A stretch of 61,541 nt of DNA. Source: an uncultured Pseudanabaenaceae cyanobacterium (GTDB lineage Bacteria > Cyanobacteriota > Cyanobacteriia > PCC-9006 > JAAUQQ01). This document shows, one piece after another, positions 1-7,994 of the stretch; the stretch's first letter is position 1; every line of letters starts with the position of its first letter. The notes under the pieces are model-generated. The model did no database searches. It was not told where the DNA came from and saw only the letters and a program-made list of their open reading frames with translations. The DNA lies in the NCBI GenBank assembly GCA_937949725.1, contig CALECT010000073.1, positions 1 through 61,541 on the forward strand, written 5' to 3'. The position numbers and the translations under genes were made by a program.

Positions 1-1
1 G

Positions 2-604
2 GACTGTGATTGGCTGGTGGCTTCGGGCCATAAAATGTGTGGGCCGACGGGGATTGGTTTTCTGTATGGAAAGCTCGATTTGCTGCGGTCGATGCCGCCG
101 TTTTTGGGTGGGGGCTCGATGATTCAGGATGTGTTCTTGGACCATTCCACCTATGCAGATCTGCCGGAGCGGTTTGAGGCGGGGACACCAGCGATCGCAG
201 AGGCGATCGCCCTGGGTGCAGCCGTAGACTACCTCAACAAAATTGGCATGGATCGCATCCATGACTACGAGCAGGAGATGACGGCTTACCTGTTTGAGAA
301 GCTGAATGCGATCGAAGGCCTAACCATCTACGGCCCTCAACCCAAGGCCGACGGCAGCGGTCGCGCAGCCCTAGCCGCTTTCACAGTCGAAGGCTTACAC
401 CCCAATGATCTGGCAACAATTCTGGATCAGTCTGGCATTGCCATTCGCACGGGCCACCACTGCACCCAGCCCCTGCATCGAGAGCTAGGCATTTCCGGTA
501 CGGCGCGGGCCAGCCTGTATATCTACAACACCCGTGAAGAGATCGATACCTTTGTGGCTGAGCTGAAGGGAACGATTGAGTTCTTCCGCAATTTGATGGA
601 TTAG
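2..604 (+). CDS. sufS: SufS cysteine desulfurase, 3' part
   Basis: This is the C-terminal 200 residues of a SufS-type (group II) cysteine desulfurase, which takes sulfur from L-cysteine for iron-sulfur cluster assembly. The reading frame is open to the first base of the window, so the start lies upstream. The PLP-binding lysine is seen in [12 protein letters not shown], right after the typical CDW. The persulfide-forming cysteine is in [11 protein letters not shown] at about base 461, followed by the family C-terminus with the NTREEID segment. The rest of the suf cluster (sufBCD) is expected upstream but not visible. An internal GTG at 17 is not a credible start because conserved sequence precedes it. 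Confidence 0.93.
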   Translation, partial: DCDWLVASGHKMCGPTGIGFLYGKLDLLRSMPPFLGGGSMIQDVFLDHSTYADLPERFEAGTPAIAEAIALGAAVDYLNKIGMDRIHDYEQEMTAYLFEKLNAIEGLTIYGPQPKADGSGRAALAAFTVEGLHPNDLATILDQSGIAIRTGHHCTQPLHRELGISGTARASLYIYNTREEIDTFVAELKGTIEFFRNLMD

Positions 605-625
605 GTAATTCGCTAGAATGATTCT

Positions 626-1262
626 ATGGCTAAGTTTTCTGCAATAACCAATGCGGTTAAGAGTCTGACCGAAGTCGAGACTCGCTTCGGATTGCGGAGA
701 AATGATGAGCCGGAATTTTTTTCTGAATGGCAAGGCGAACTGCCTGAGCTCACAGAGTCTGAAATGGCTGCACTAGCTCGGATGGGAAGCTCGCTTGGCT
801 TACCATCGTGGAGATGGCGAACTGGTTGAAGGAGCGGTCACGATTCTGGCAGCTTCGCCTTTGCTAGAGATTGCTGGATTTTATGATCCACCCTTCAAGA
901 TGCGAGCTGAGGCTTCGGTGGAGCTGAGCTTGGATGATGGTGAGGAGGTTTTACGAGGGCGGATTGATGTGCTGATCTTGCAGGGGGTGTTGTGGGTTTT
1001 GGTGGTGGAGTCGAAGAAAACGACGATTTCGGCGCGTTCTGCTTTGCCCCAGGCGTTGGCTTACATGATGGCGAATGTGGAGCCCGGGCAGCCTCGGTTT
1101 GGCTTGGTGACAAATGGGGATGATGTGTTGCTGGTGAAGTTGCGGGCGATTCCGGAGCAGGAGTATGGGCTGTCGCGGGCGTTTTCGATTTATACGGTGC
1201 CGAGTGAGTTGCAGCAGGTGTTGCGGGTGCTGAAGCTGTTGGGGCAGATCGCTCAGGCTTGA
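626..1262 (+). pseudogene. HsdR_N-like restriction endonuclease-fold protein, frameshifted
   Basis: Two overlapping frames together encode one protein of a common cyanobacterial family annotated as type I restriction enzyme R-subunit-like (HsdR_N, PD-(D/E)XK fold). The N-terminal part, with FFSEWQGELPELTESE, is read from the ATG at 626. Near 781-794 the frame must shift to the one that gives LAYHRGDGELVEG and then the nuclease core. The core carries GRIDVLILQ, VVESKK (the D...ExK catalytic pattern) and QALAYMMAN. Removing one G from the GGG at 784-786 would restore a continuous protein of about 211 residues. This is either a real inactivating frameshift or a sequencing error. It stands alone just downstream of sufS with no methylase or specificity subunit nearby. 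Confidence 0.72.
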
Positions 1263-1854
1263 TGGGGCTGAGTTGAGGGCTCGTGATACTGGAGGGGCGA
1301 TCGTGTCAACATTCCGAAAGCTATGGAAAAGCTGACAATAATTTTTCCCCAGGCGACGCTGACGGACCAGCAGCTTTACTCTCTCTGCCGTTAGTGCACT
1401 GTCTGCTTAAAGGGTGATATCTTCCTAAAATGCTTACATAAAAGGCTTTTCAGAGGTTTGCAAAGGGAAAGCCCCAATCTCTTGCCACACAAGCATTATA
1501 GACTTCTATCACACCTGAATAGGACAGTGCCCTCAGGGTATGGCTTCACTAACTTCGAACGCTTTCGCCTTAGAGCCCTCATTTGCTAAGAGCTCGAATA
1601 GGTCTCAGCATAATTAGCCTAGGAGAGCCACATCTAACCCAACCGAGCAAGCTGTTACTGTCTCGCGGGGCAAAGTGTTGAGGTGGGCTTTAGCTACAAA
1701 AATGGCTTTACCCTCATTAATTCCACTGTTGTGGAGCTAACGACGGTAAAGCAAAAGAGGAATTGTGACCATGTCGTGAGAGCATCAGACCAGCTTCAAC
1801 TGCTATGGTGGAGCTGGCTTGACTCAGATACAACATGGCCAAATATATCTCAGA
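1263..1854. other. Intergenic, no gene seen
   Basis: About 590 bases between the nuclease remnant and the PTPA-CTERM gene. The only open frame (1683-1877) resembles nothing I know and runs into the opposite gene. I see no RNA gene or clear repeat. Confidence 0.5.
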
Positions 1855-2778
1855 TTAAGACTCTCCCAAATTGCTAGCTTCAGCTAGTTTCTTTCGCTTC
1901 TGTAGTATGCCCATCCCCATACCAATGAGGCCTGGCAACATCGCCGGGGTGGGGACGGTACGGCTATGCTCAACATCTAAAGCAATATTGAAAGCAGTCT
2001 CCGAAAAACCTTCTGCAAAAACAGGCGTAAAAGGCGCCGTCAAGAAAGGGTCTTCACTGAAAGGAAAAAGTGGATCAAACGTCGCCGCCAAAGTTACTGA
2101 ATCATCGGTAAATGTGACATTGAGATAATCTTCAATAGGGAAAAGGTTCTCCGCAAAGCTAAATTCGTCGTCACCCTCTCCTACAACAAACCCCTCTGAG
2201 AAGACGCCTTCGCCCAAGCTAACAGGGCCCTCCCCGAAAGGACCTTCTCCAAACGGGAATGCAATAGGAGAAAGCTCTGCTCCAACAATTCGTCCATCTG
2301 GAAAGTCAACCCAGCCTAAGTCGCTGAAGGTGTATTCCCAGCTAAAGACGTCAATATCATCTGCTTCTAATTCCCAAAAGTTGGATAATAATCCCTCTAT
2401 ACTAGAGTCTTCGACGTTAAATAATGCGAAAGAACTTGTAAAAGAACCTACACCAAAAAAATCTCCGTCCCCCTCAGAAAAGGCTGCTGTTGATGAGAGA
2501 AACTCAGACTCAGGTCCTTCCGCCATTAAGCCTTCTGCAAATAGACTAGGTCCTTCTTCTACGATTGCTGTCGCTTCTCCACCAGAACTGCCTTCGCTAA
2601 AGTTTCCTTCGACAAAAAAATCTGTTTCGAATATTTCATTAGGAGAGTTGAAGTCTACGTCAAGTCTTACCTCATCACCAATTAATGAGGCTTGAGCAGG
2701 ACTATTTCCTAATAGCGCTAGACCTAATGCTAAAGCGGATACACCAGCTCTAGTTTGGTTGGAGTGTTGATCTTTCAT
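1855..2778 (-). CDS. PTPA-CTERM sorting-domain exported protein
   Basis: A 307-residue protein with an N-terminal signal peptide (hydrophobic ALALGLALLGNSPAQA, probable cleavage after AQA near residue 30). Its C-terminus has the cyanobacterial PTPA-CTERM sorting signal: PTPAMLPGLIGMGMGILQ followed by basic RKRKK. This signal, a relative of PEP-CTERM, is thought to direct export and processing by an exosortase-type system; that is family knowledge. The mature part is acidic, poor in lysine and rich in phenylalanine, with repeated GEGPF/FSEG/AEG motifs, especially at residues 65-110 and 175-205. This suggests a beta-rich surface or matrix protein. No cysteines are seen. No exosortase lies in the window. 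The function of the mature region is unknown. Confidence 0.8.
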   Translation of the reverse strand: MKDQHSNQTRAGVSALALGLALLGNSPAQASLIGDEVRLDVDFNSPNEIFETDFFVEGNFSEGSSGGEATAIVEEGPSLFAEGLMAEGPESEFLSSTAAFSEGDGDFFGVGSFTSSFALFNVEDSSIEGLLSNFWELEADDIDVFSWEYTFSDLGWVDFPDGRIVGAELSPIAFPFGEGPFGEGPVSLGEGVFSEGFVVGEGDDEFSFAENLFPIEDYLNVTFTDDSVTLAATFDPLFPFSEDPFLTAPFTPVFAEGFSETAFNIALDVEHSRTVPTPAMLPGLIGMGMGILQKRKKLAEASNLGES

Positions 2779-3760
2779 GGTTCTATGGCTAGTTGAGCTA
2801 TGACTTGAACAGAAATTTCAGACTTTAGTCTTTCCAGAAGTTCCTTTAATAGAGAGATACTCTCGCGGCCTTTAGTTCTGAGGTACTATGTTTGCTGGTC
2901 AAACTTTCGATCTACTGTGGTAAACCTGCTAAACCTTATCTGACTTCTAAAGCTGCCCTCGTGAACTTGCTAGATTCACAACAGCAGAGCAGCCAAACAT
3001 CAGGCCTAAGTCATAATACGTAAAAAAAATAACTTTAAGTGTCTACCTTTATACGAAAACATTTTCTCTACAAAAAACTCACTGATGTGAGGATCATATG
3101 TAGATTCCCAACTCTTTCCTGATCGAGTGTTCAGCCTTGGATGGCCGACTCTAACTTTGTCTCAGTTTTTGCTTAGCCAATAAAGTCAAGGTCTAAACTA
3201 TCAACAGTGCGGACAGGTTTTAATTCAGAGCCTGAAATCATTGTTCCTCCTTGCTCAATAGAGCCTCGCAGAGGGCTGATCCCCTCATTCTTGTCGTTGC
3301 AGGGCAAAACGGTCCGGAGTCTTGAGCTTATAAGAGCTCGGAAAGTCTATTGCCCTAAAAGCTGCACAGCGAGGCATGTCGCGGAAATTCCCAGAGCTCG
3401 CGGCGGAAGGGATTGGGCGACTTCTAGCAAGATAGAGCTACAAGAAGCTAATACTTCGACATAGCTACTGCTATGGAAGGCAAGAGGTCTATAGTCAAAG
3501 CAAAGCTCGGAAAACGAAAAGACAGCTTATCGCATCCTAATTCTGTTGGCAGCCGCTATACAATCCAAGTCTTCCCATAGTGAAGGCACTGGAGGTAGCA
3601 TTAAATGTGACACATTGGCCACTTCGCAAAAATACTGAATTATAGTGGAGCTTGATTTTACGGCCTTCTACACTCCTTTGATTTTATCGAGCGCCTGCTT
3701 ACTAAAAGTCAGTCTAGTTGTTTGTTCCTCGTTCGACTATTGGAGGTTGTGAGATAGCTC
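2779..3760. other. Long AT-rich intergenic region
   Basis: Nearly 1 kb without a recognisable gene. The open frame at 3207-3464 (85 residues, rich in Arg, Ser and Pro) has no plausible ribosome binding site and no familiar motif. The stretch should contain promoters for both flanking divergent genes, but I could not pick convincing -35/-10 pairs. Confidence 0.5.
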
Positions 3761-4522
3761 ATGTTTGATACCTATCAGGAGGTCTTTAATCAGCGGGGGG
3801 GGATGTACCATCAGGCCATGTTGAAATATCCACTGGCCCGGAAATCAGAATTTGATCATGCGATTCGGTTGGCAAAGCTAGAGGCCGATCAGCTTCTGTG
3901 TGATATTCCATCTGGTGGATGCTACTTGGGTGACTTTATTAAGTGCAACCTCAAGTTATTTTCTATCGAGACTTCTACTGAGTTTATGCGGTGTGCTCAG
4001 TCCCAGGCTGCTGAAACATCTTTCATTTGTGAAGACTTAGGTCACCTTTCACTATTGTCAAATACGATTGATAGAGTTATTAGCCTAGCGGGCTCTCATC
4101 ACTTAACAGATAAACACAGGTTTTACAAAGAAGTACATCGTATTCTCAAACCTAAGGGTCTTTTTTGTTTAGCTGATGTAAGAAAAGGTTCAGGTGTCGC
4201 TGCTTTCCTAAATACTTTCGTAGATCAGCATAGCTCTATGGGTCACCAGGGAGATTTTTTAACGGAGGCAACAGTTGAAACTCTTGCCTCCGCTGGGTTT
4301 GAGGTCGTTTCACATGAACCCATAATGTTCTGCTGGGAATTTAATAGCCTTATAGAAATGACAGATTGTTGCCGATTGCTATTTGGTATCGATAAGGCGA
4401 CTGAAGCTGAGATTCTGAAAGGAATCCAACAATACCTAGGTTATGAGGTTGTTGATGAGCAATGTTATCTAAATTGGGAATTGTATTTTTTTCAGGCGTT
4501 AAAACCTGAGTTGAAAAATTAA
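3761..4522 (+). CDS. Class I SAM-dependent methyltransferase
   Basis: A 253-residue protein with the layout of a Methyltransf_11-type small-molecule methyltransferase. Motif I is degenerate: LLCDIPSGGCYLGDFI replaces the usual glycine-rich DLGCGTG loop. It is followed by the acidic end of strand beta 2 (FSIETS), FICEDLGHLSL, the post-beta-4 segment IDRVISLAGSHHL and EVHRILKPKGLFCLADV, which is typical of the family. A helical C-terminal part (about 150-250) probably covers the substrate site. It begins 10 bases after a GGAGGTTGTGAG stretch. The PaaK-like ligase gene lies 234 bases downstream on the same strand with a MITE between them. Both genes are more AT-rich than their neighbours. The substrate is unknown. 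Confidence 0.75.
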   Translation: MFDTYQEVFNQRGGMYHQAMLKYPLARKSEFDHAIRLAKLEADQLLCDIPSGGCYLGDFIKCNLKLFSIETSTEFMRCAQSQAAETSFICEDLGHLSLLSNTIDRVISLAGSHHLTDKHRFYKEVHRILKPKGLFCLADVRKGSGVAAFLNTFVDQHSSMGHQGDFLTEATVETLASAGFEVVSHEPIMFCWEFNSLIEMTDCCRLLFGIDKATEAEILKGIQQYLGYEVVDEQCYLNWELYFFQALKPELKN

Positions 4523-4542
4523 ATTAAGCGCTTAGCTATCTT

Positions 4543-4672
4543 AGAGGATGTTTGAAAAAGGCTGAAGCCCGCAGCGATGAGTCTCATCAGAGCTGTTGAT
4601 TCACGCAAAATAGAGCTCGAATCATGGGAGGGGATCAGTTTTGATGCTAAGCCGAATTTTCAAACATCCTCT
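4543..4672. mobile_element. MITE family 1, copy A
   Basis: A 130-base element with perfect 16-base terminal inverted repeats, AGAGGATGTTTGAAAA at 4543-4558 and its complement at 4657-4672. It has no coding capacity. Related copies lie at 17110, 35349 and 42098; all share GCCGAATT(C/T)TCAA beside the right end, while the middle of this copy has diverged. The flanks TTA/TCA fit a worn 3-base TNA duplication, as made by IS5-group transposases. It separates the methyltransferase from the ligase. Confidence 0.8.
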
Positions 4673-4755
4673 CAGGAGATTTGCTTTAAACCTTTAGAAA
4701 TACAGCCCTGATTTAAAATCATAAATCAATCGTTTATTTATATATCGCACAAGAA

Positions 4756-6132
4756 ATGCTAACTCCTCTTTCCGCAGCAAAAGGCATAATTTGGCCAGCT
4801 TTACCAAACTCAACGAATTCTTTGCTGCTCGCAATTTTGTATCAGCTGGAGCAAAGTCAGTGGTCCTCTTTGGATACCCTTGAAAATCGTCAAATGGTTC
4901 AGCTGACAGCATTGTTGGCACATTCATATCAATCGGTTCCTTTTTATAAAAACCGATTAGAGATTTTGACAACGGTTACAAACCGCCTGCTGAACTACGG
5001 CGATTTGAGCCAAATACCAGTGCTTAGTCGTCAGGAGTTACAGAATCACACTCAGGAACTAATTAGTACAGATATTCCGCAGGACCATCTTCCCACTGCT
5101 CAAAATACAACTTCAGGTTCAACTGGAAAGCCTGTGACTTTTCAAACAACAAAGATTAACGGATTATTTTTTCGGGCATTTAATCTGCGTAGCCATCTTT
5201 GGCATCAGCATAATCTCAAAGCAAAGGTTGCGGCGATTAAAGTCCCACGATCTCGTTGGAAAAGACCAGGAAAGTTTACAGTTGGAGTTGGCAAGAAGGC
5301 CGCGATCCGCTGGGCAGATTGTTTCGCTAGTGGCGCGATGGTTGAATTTGATAGCGGTAGAACGATAACAGAGCAACTTGCTTGGTTAGAGCAAGAAAAT
5401 CCTGAGCATTTACTTACCTATCCGTCCAACCTACTAGCTCTCGCTAAGCAAGCCCTCGCGGATAATATTTCTCTACCAAACCTCAAAAACTTGAGTACTT
5501 TCGGAGAAGTGCTTACTCCGGGTGTACGTCATGCCTGCCGAGAAGCTTGGGGAGTAGAAATTGTTGACATATATAGTTGTCAAGAAATGGGAGTTTTAGC
5601 GCTCCAGTGCCCTCAGAATGAGCACTACCATGTTCAAGCAGAGAGTGTCATCGTTGAGGTGTTAGATGATCAGAATCGTCCATGTCAGCCAGGCCAGATT
5701 GGGCGAGTAGTGCTGACAGACTTACATAACTATGCAATGCCCTTAATCCGGTATGAAATTGGTGACTATGCCGAGGTGGGTGAACATTGCTCTTGTAAGC
5801 GTACTTTACCTGTTCTGAAGCAGGTTCTTGGTCGAACACGCAATATGTTGATTCTGCCTTCAGGAGAGAAACTTTGGCCTTCTTTTATTTTAAGCAACTG
5901 GGCCAAAGTTGCTCCTATTAATCAGCTACAAGTTATTCAGCATACTGTCGCAGAAATTGAGGTCAAGATAGTGTTAGCAAAATCAATTACAAGTGATGTA
6001 GAAGAAAGCTTGCATGAGGTGATTACATCTGATTTGGGTGGGCACTTCAAAGTTCAGTTGACGTATGTTGATGAAATTCCTCGTGCAAAAAGTGGAAAGT
6101 ACGAAGACTTTGTTTCAAACGTTCTAGGCTAA
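4756..6132 (+). CDS. PaaK/CapK-like adenylate-forming ligase
   Basis: A 458-residue member of the phenylacetate-CoA ligase-like (PaaK/CapK) branch of AMP-forming enzymes. Visible motifs are the phosphate-binding loop TSGSTGKPV (residues 119-127), the mid-domain YSCQEMGVLALQC (adenine-binding region), TDLHNYAMPLIRYEIGDY with the ribose-binding aspartate, and a C-terminal lysine in PRAKSGKYEDF. The N-terminal AHSYQSVPFYKNR is also typical. Such enzymes activate a carboxylic acid as acyl-AMP; in polysaccharide or natural-product clusters the acceptor is often not CoA. The neighbouring methyltransferase suggests a small biosynthetic unit, but no carrier protein or other synthase gene is present, so the substrate cannot be inferred. 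Confidence 0.82.
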   Translation: MLTPLSAAKGIIWPALPNSTNSLLLAILYQLEQSQWSSLDTLENRQMVQLTALLAHSYQSVPFYKNRLEILTTVTNRLLNYGDLSQIPVLSRQELQNHTQELISTDIPQDHLPTAQNTTSGSTGKPVTFQTTKINGLFFRAFNLRSHLWHQHNLKAKVAAIKVPRSRWKRPGKFTVGVGKKAAIRWADCFASGAMVEFDSGRTITEQLAWLEQENPEHLLTYPSNLLALAKQALADNISLPNLKNLSTFGEVLTPGVRHACREAWGVEIVDIYSCQEMGVLALQCPQNEHYHVQAESVIVEVLDDQNRPCQPGQIGRVVLTDLHNYAMPLIRYEIGDYAEVGEHCSCKRTLPVLKQVLGRTRNMLILPSGEKLWPSFILSNWAKVAPINQLQVIQHTVAEIEVKIVLAKSITSDVEESLHEVITSDLGGHFKVQLTYVDEIPRAKSGKYEDFVSNVLG

Positions 6133-6140
6133 AGACAGCA

Positions 6141-6176
6141 TTTACCCTCATCTCTATATTTACCCTCATCTCTATA
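6141..6176. repeat. 18-base direct tandem repeat
   Basis: TTTACCCTCATCTCTATA occurs twice in succession, at 6141-6158 and 6159-6176, just after the ligase stop codon. It could be a slippage product. No function is evident. Confidence 0.8.
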
Positions 6177-6443
6177 GATTAGGTGTTCTGAGTTTGTCGC
6201 GATCTTATGTCTAAAAGGTTTTTTGAAGGCAAGTTAGAATGTGGGAGAAGAAAAAGCTCTTCTGGGATCGCCATAAAATGTTCATCACAAACATTTTGGC
6301 CTGTTCGAAGACCTCAAATCCATGAGAATCCGTTAGCCTACTCACTCTCCCTATACTAGAGCCAATAGAAAGTGCCTCTTTCTCGCTGTGAGGGCAACTA
6401 AATACCTCTGGAAAGCATATGTTTCTTGCTTTTTAACTACAGC

Positions 6444-6552
6444 CTCCAAGTCATCGAACTCAGCGGCATCATTGCCTTCGCTCTTTACGGCACCTCTAGC
6501 GCCCACCAAAACAGATGGACCTCGTCGGCCTCTTCTCCGTCACCTTCTTCAC
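6444..6552 (+). pseudogene. Truncated duplicate of the TRIC/UPF0126 gene
   Basis: About 109 bases closely match the 5' coding part of the intact channel gene near 6999-7108, with scattered mostly synonymous changes. Both contain ATCGAACTCAGCGGC and ACAGATGGACCTCGTCGG. In the fragment the run of five A in CACCAAAAACAG is reduced to four, which shifts the frame, and similarity stops at the end of the antitoxin gene. It is therefore a dead 5' fragment, separated from the intact copy by the opposite-strand antitoxin gene. Confidence 0.85.
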
Positions 6553-6888
6553 TTAGGCTAATTCCTCAAAAGCGTCAGACTTCAGCTTAGGCTCTAATTT
6601 CACAGGCGATCGCCCTGGCAACGTCACCACAATTTCCAACTCTCCCCCCAGCGCCTCCACATAGTTGCGCAATGTCGAAAGTTGCATATCCGTCTGTTGC
6701 TCCAGCTTTGAAATAGCAGGCTGACTCACCTCCAAACGATTGGCCATCTCTTGCTGGGAAACCGCCATGCGCTTCCGGAGCTGCCCCAATGCCAACACCT
6801 CTGCAATCAGCTCTCGCCCCCGCTCAACAACTTGCTGACGGCGCTCCTCTGGCAAAGACTGCAAAATATCTTTCACTGAACGACCCAT
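6553..6888 (-). CDS. HigA-like XRE antitoxin, orphan
   Basis: A 111-residue protein with an XRE-type helix-turn-helix at about residues 43-64 (SQQEMANRLEVSQPAISKLE) after a helical N-terminus (VKDILQSLPEERRQQ), and a short beta-like C-terminus (GGELEIVVTLP). This is the architecture of antitoxins paired with RelE/HigB toxins in cyanobacteria. The toxin gene would normally precede it, at higher coordinates on this strand. Only 47 bases separate it from the divergent channel gene and no toxin is visible on either side, so it looks like an orphan. It sits exactly between the intact channel gene and its broken duplicate. It could also act as a stand-alone repressor of the divergent gene. Confidence 0.8.
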   Translation of the reverse strand: MGRSVKDILQSLPEERRQQVVERGRELIAEVLALGQLRKRMAVSQQEMANRLEVSQPAISKLEQQTDMQLSTLRNYVEALGGELEIVVTLPGRSPVKLEPKLKSDAFEELA

Positions 6889-6995
6889 GACCGTTCTCCC
6901 CTATTTCTCTGCATACATCGCTGCACTCTTATCCCATGGAGCAATATAACCTTGGAGTCATAGGATTTTCTGTCACAGGTTGCGACACAGCCTCC

Positions 6996-7598
6996 ATGCT
7001 CCAAGCTATCGAACTCAGCGGCGTCATCGCCTTCGCCCTCTACGGCATCTCCCGCGCCCACCAAAAACAGATGGACCTCGTCGGCCTCTTCTCCGTCGCC
7101 TTCATCGTCTCCTTCGGCGGCGGCACCCTGCGCGACCTCTGCCTAGATCGCCATCCCCTCTTTTGGATTGCCCACAGCCACTACGTCATTCTCATCTTTG
7201 CCCTCGCCCTCCTCGGCTCCATTCGCCCCCACTGGGTTACCCGCCTGGAAAAATACCTCGCTATCCCAGACGCCCTTGGCCTCGGTCTCTTCAGCATCGC
7301 CGGAGCTGCCACCGCCCTCGAAGCCGATGTTCCCATCGTCATTGCTGCCCTCCTCGCCGTCTTCACTGGCACCTTCGGCGGCGTCCTCGGGGATGTCGTC
7401 TGCAACGAAATCCCCAGCCTGTTTCGCTCCTCCCCCATGTACGCCAGCTGCGCCTTCGTTGGAGCTTGGCTCTACCTCGGGCTCAACTGGCTCAACGTCA
7501 CCGATTCCATCTCACTATGGATTGGCGTGGTTACCATTGCCCTAATGCGCCTAGCTGCACTCCGATGGAATTTGCGTCTGCCCGTTGCCTCTTCTTAA
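6996..7598 (+). CDS. TRIC-type cation channel (UPF0126, YicG-like)
   Basis: A protein of 200 residues from the ATG at 6996, chosen because MLQAIELSGVIAFALYGI is the usual family N-terminus; an in-frame ATG at 6936 would add 20 poorly conserved residues. The family is built of two homologous three-helix repeats plus a last helix. The repeat signatures are seen as FGGGTLRDLCLDRHP and GTFGGVLGDVVCNEIP. Prokaryotic TRIC homologues form trimeric potassium-permeable channels in the inner membrane; selectivity here is inferred. The same 5' sequence is found broken at 6444-6552. The codon usage is C-rich compared with the preceding genes. Confidence 0.85.
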   Translation: MLQAIELSGVIAFALYGISRAHQKQMDLVGLFSVAFIVSFGGGTLRDLCLDRHPLFWIAHSHYVILIFALALLGSIRPHWVTRLEKYLAIPDALGLGLFSIAGAATALEADVPIVIAALLAVFTGTFGGVLGDVVCNEIPSLFRSSPMYASCAFVGAWLYLGLNWLNVTDSISLWIGVVTIALMRLAALRWNLRLPVASS

Positions 7599-7994
7599 TC
7601 GGTGAGCCAACCTTCTTATTGATCGGTTCAATTAGATGTCGCTTTGTAAGGCCATCGCAATAGCCACCGCTCCGATCAAACCCAAGAAAGATGTTGTGAC
7701 ATAAATTCTTGAGTTGAAAATTTTCGCTTTAAACTGCTTTGCGAACTAATTTGAGCCCCTTCGCCTTGTTCTCAAATCCCTGTGTTCTCATAGGGCTAGG
7801 CCTCAAATTATGCCTGTGATTACAGGTGATTAGATACCGCTCTGTAATTGCAGCTTTATGCTTGCCGCCTATGGATGCTGGCTGGAATAGACGAGATCAC
7901 TTCACCCCAACAAGTGGAGGATTCATCCGTCATCCCACAGCGCCATAGATCAGTCGATCAATCCTGAGGTCCCATTACTTGGAGGACGATTTGT
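7599..7994. other. Intergenic, upstream of the phytochrome operon
   Basis: About 400 bases that should hold the promoter of the phytochrome operon. I see no strong palindrome or recognisable promoter. A GGAGGACG ribosome binding site at 7981-7988 precedes the cph1 start. Confidence 0.5.

Noticed and set aside
3207..3464. 85-residue plus-strand frame upstream of the methyltransferase
   Set aside because: No ribosome binding site, no familiar motif and random-like composition.
6980..7663. Arg/Pro/His-rich 227-residue frame
   Set aside because: It is the out-of-frame shadow of the C-rich TRIC gene, which has a clear family match.
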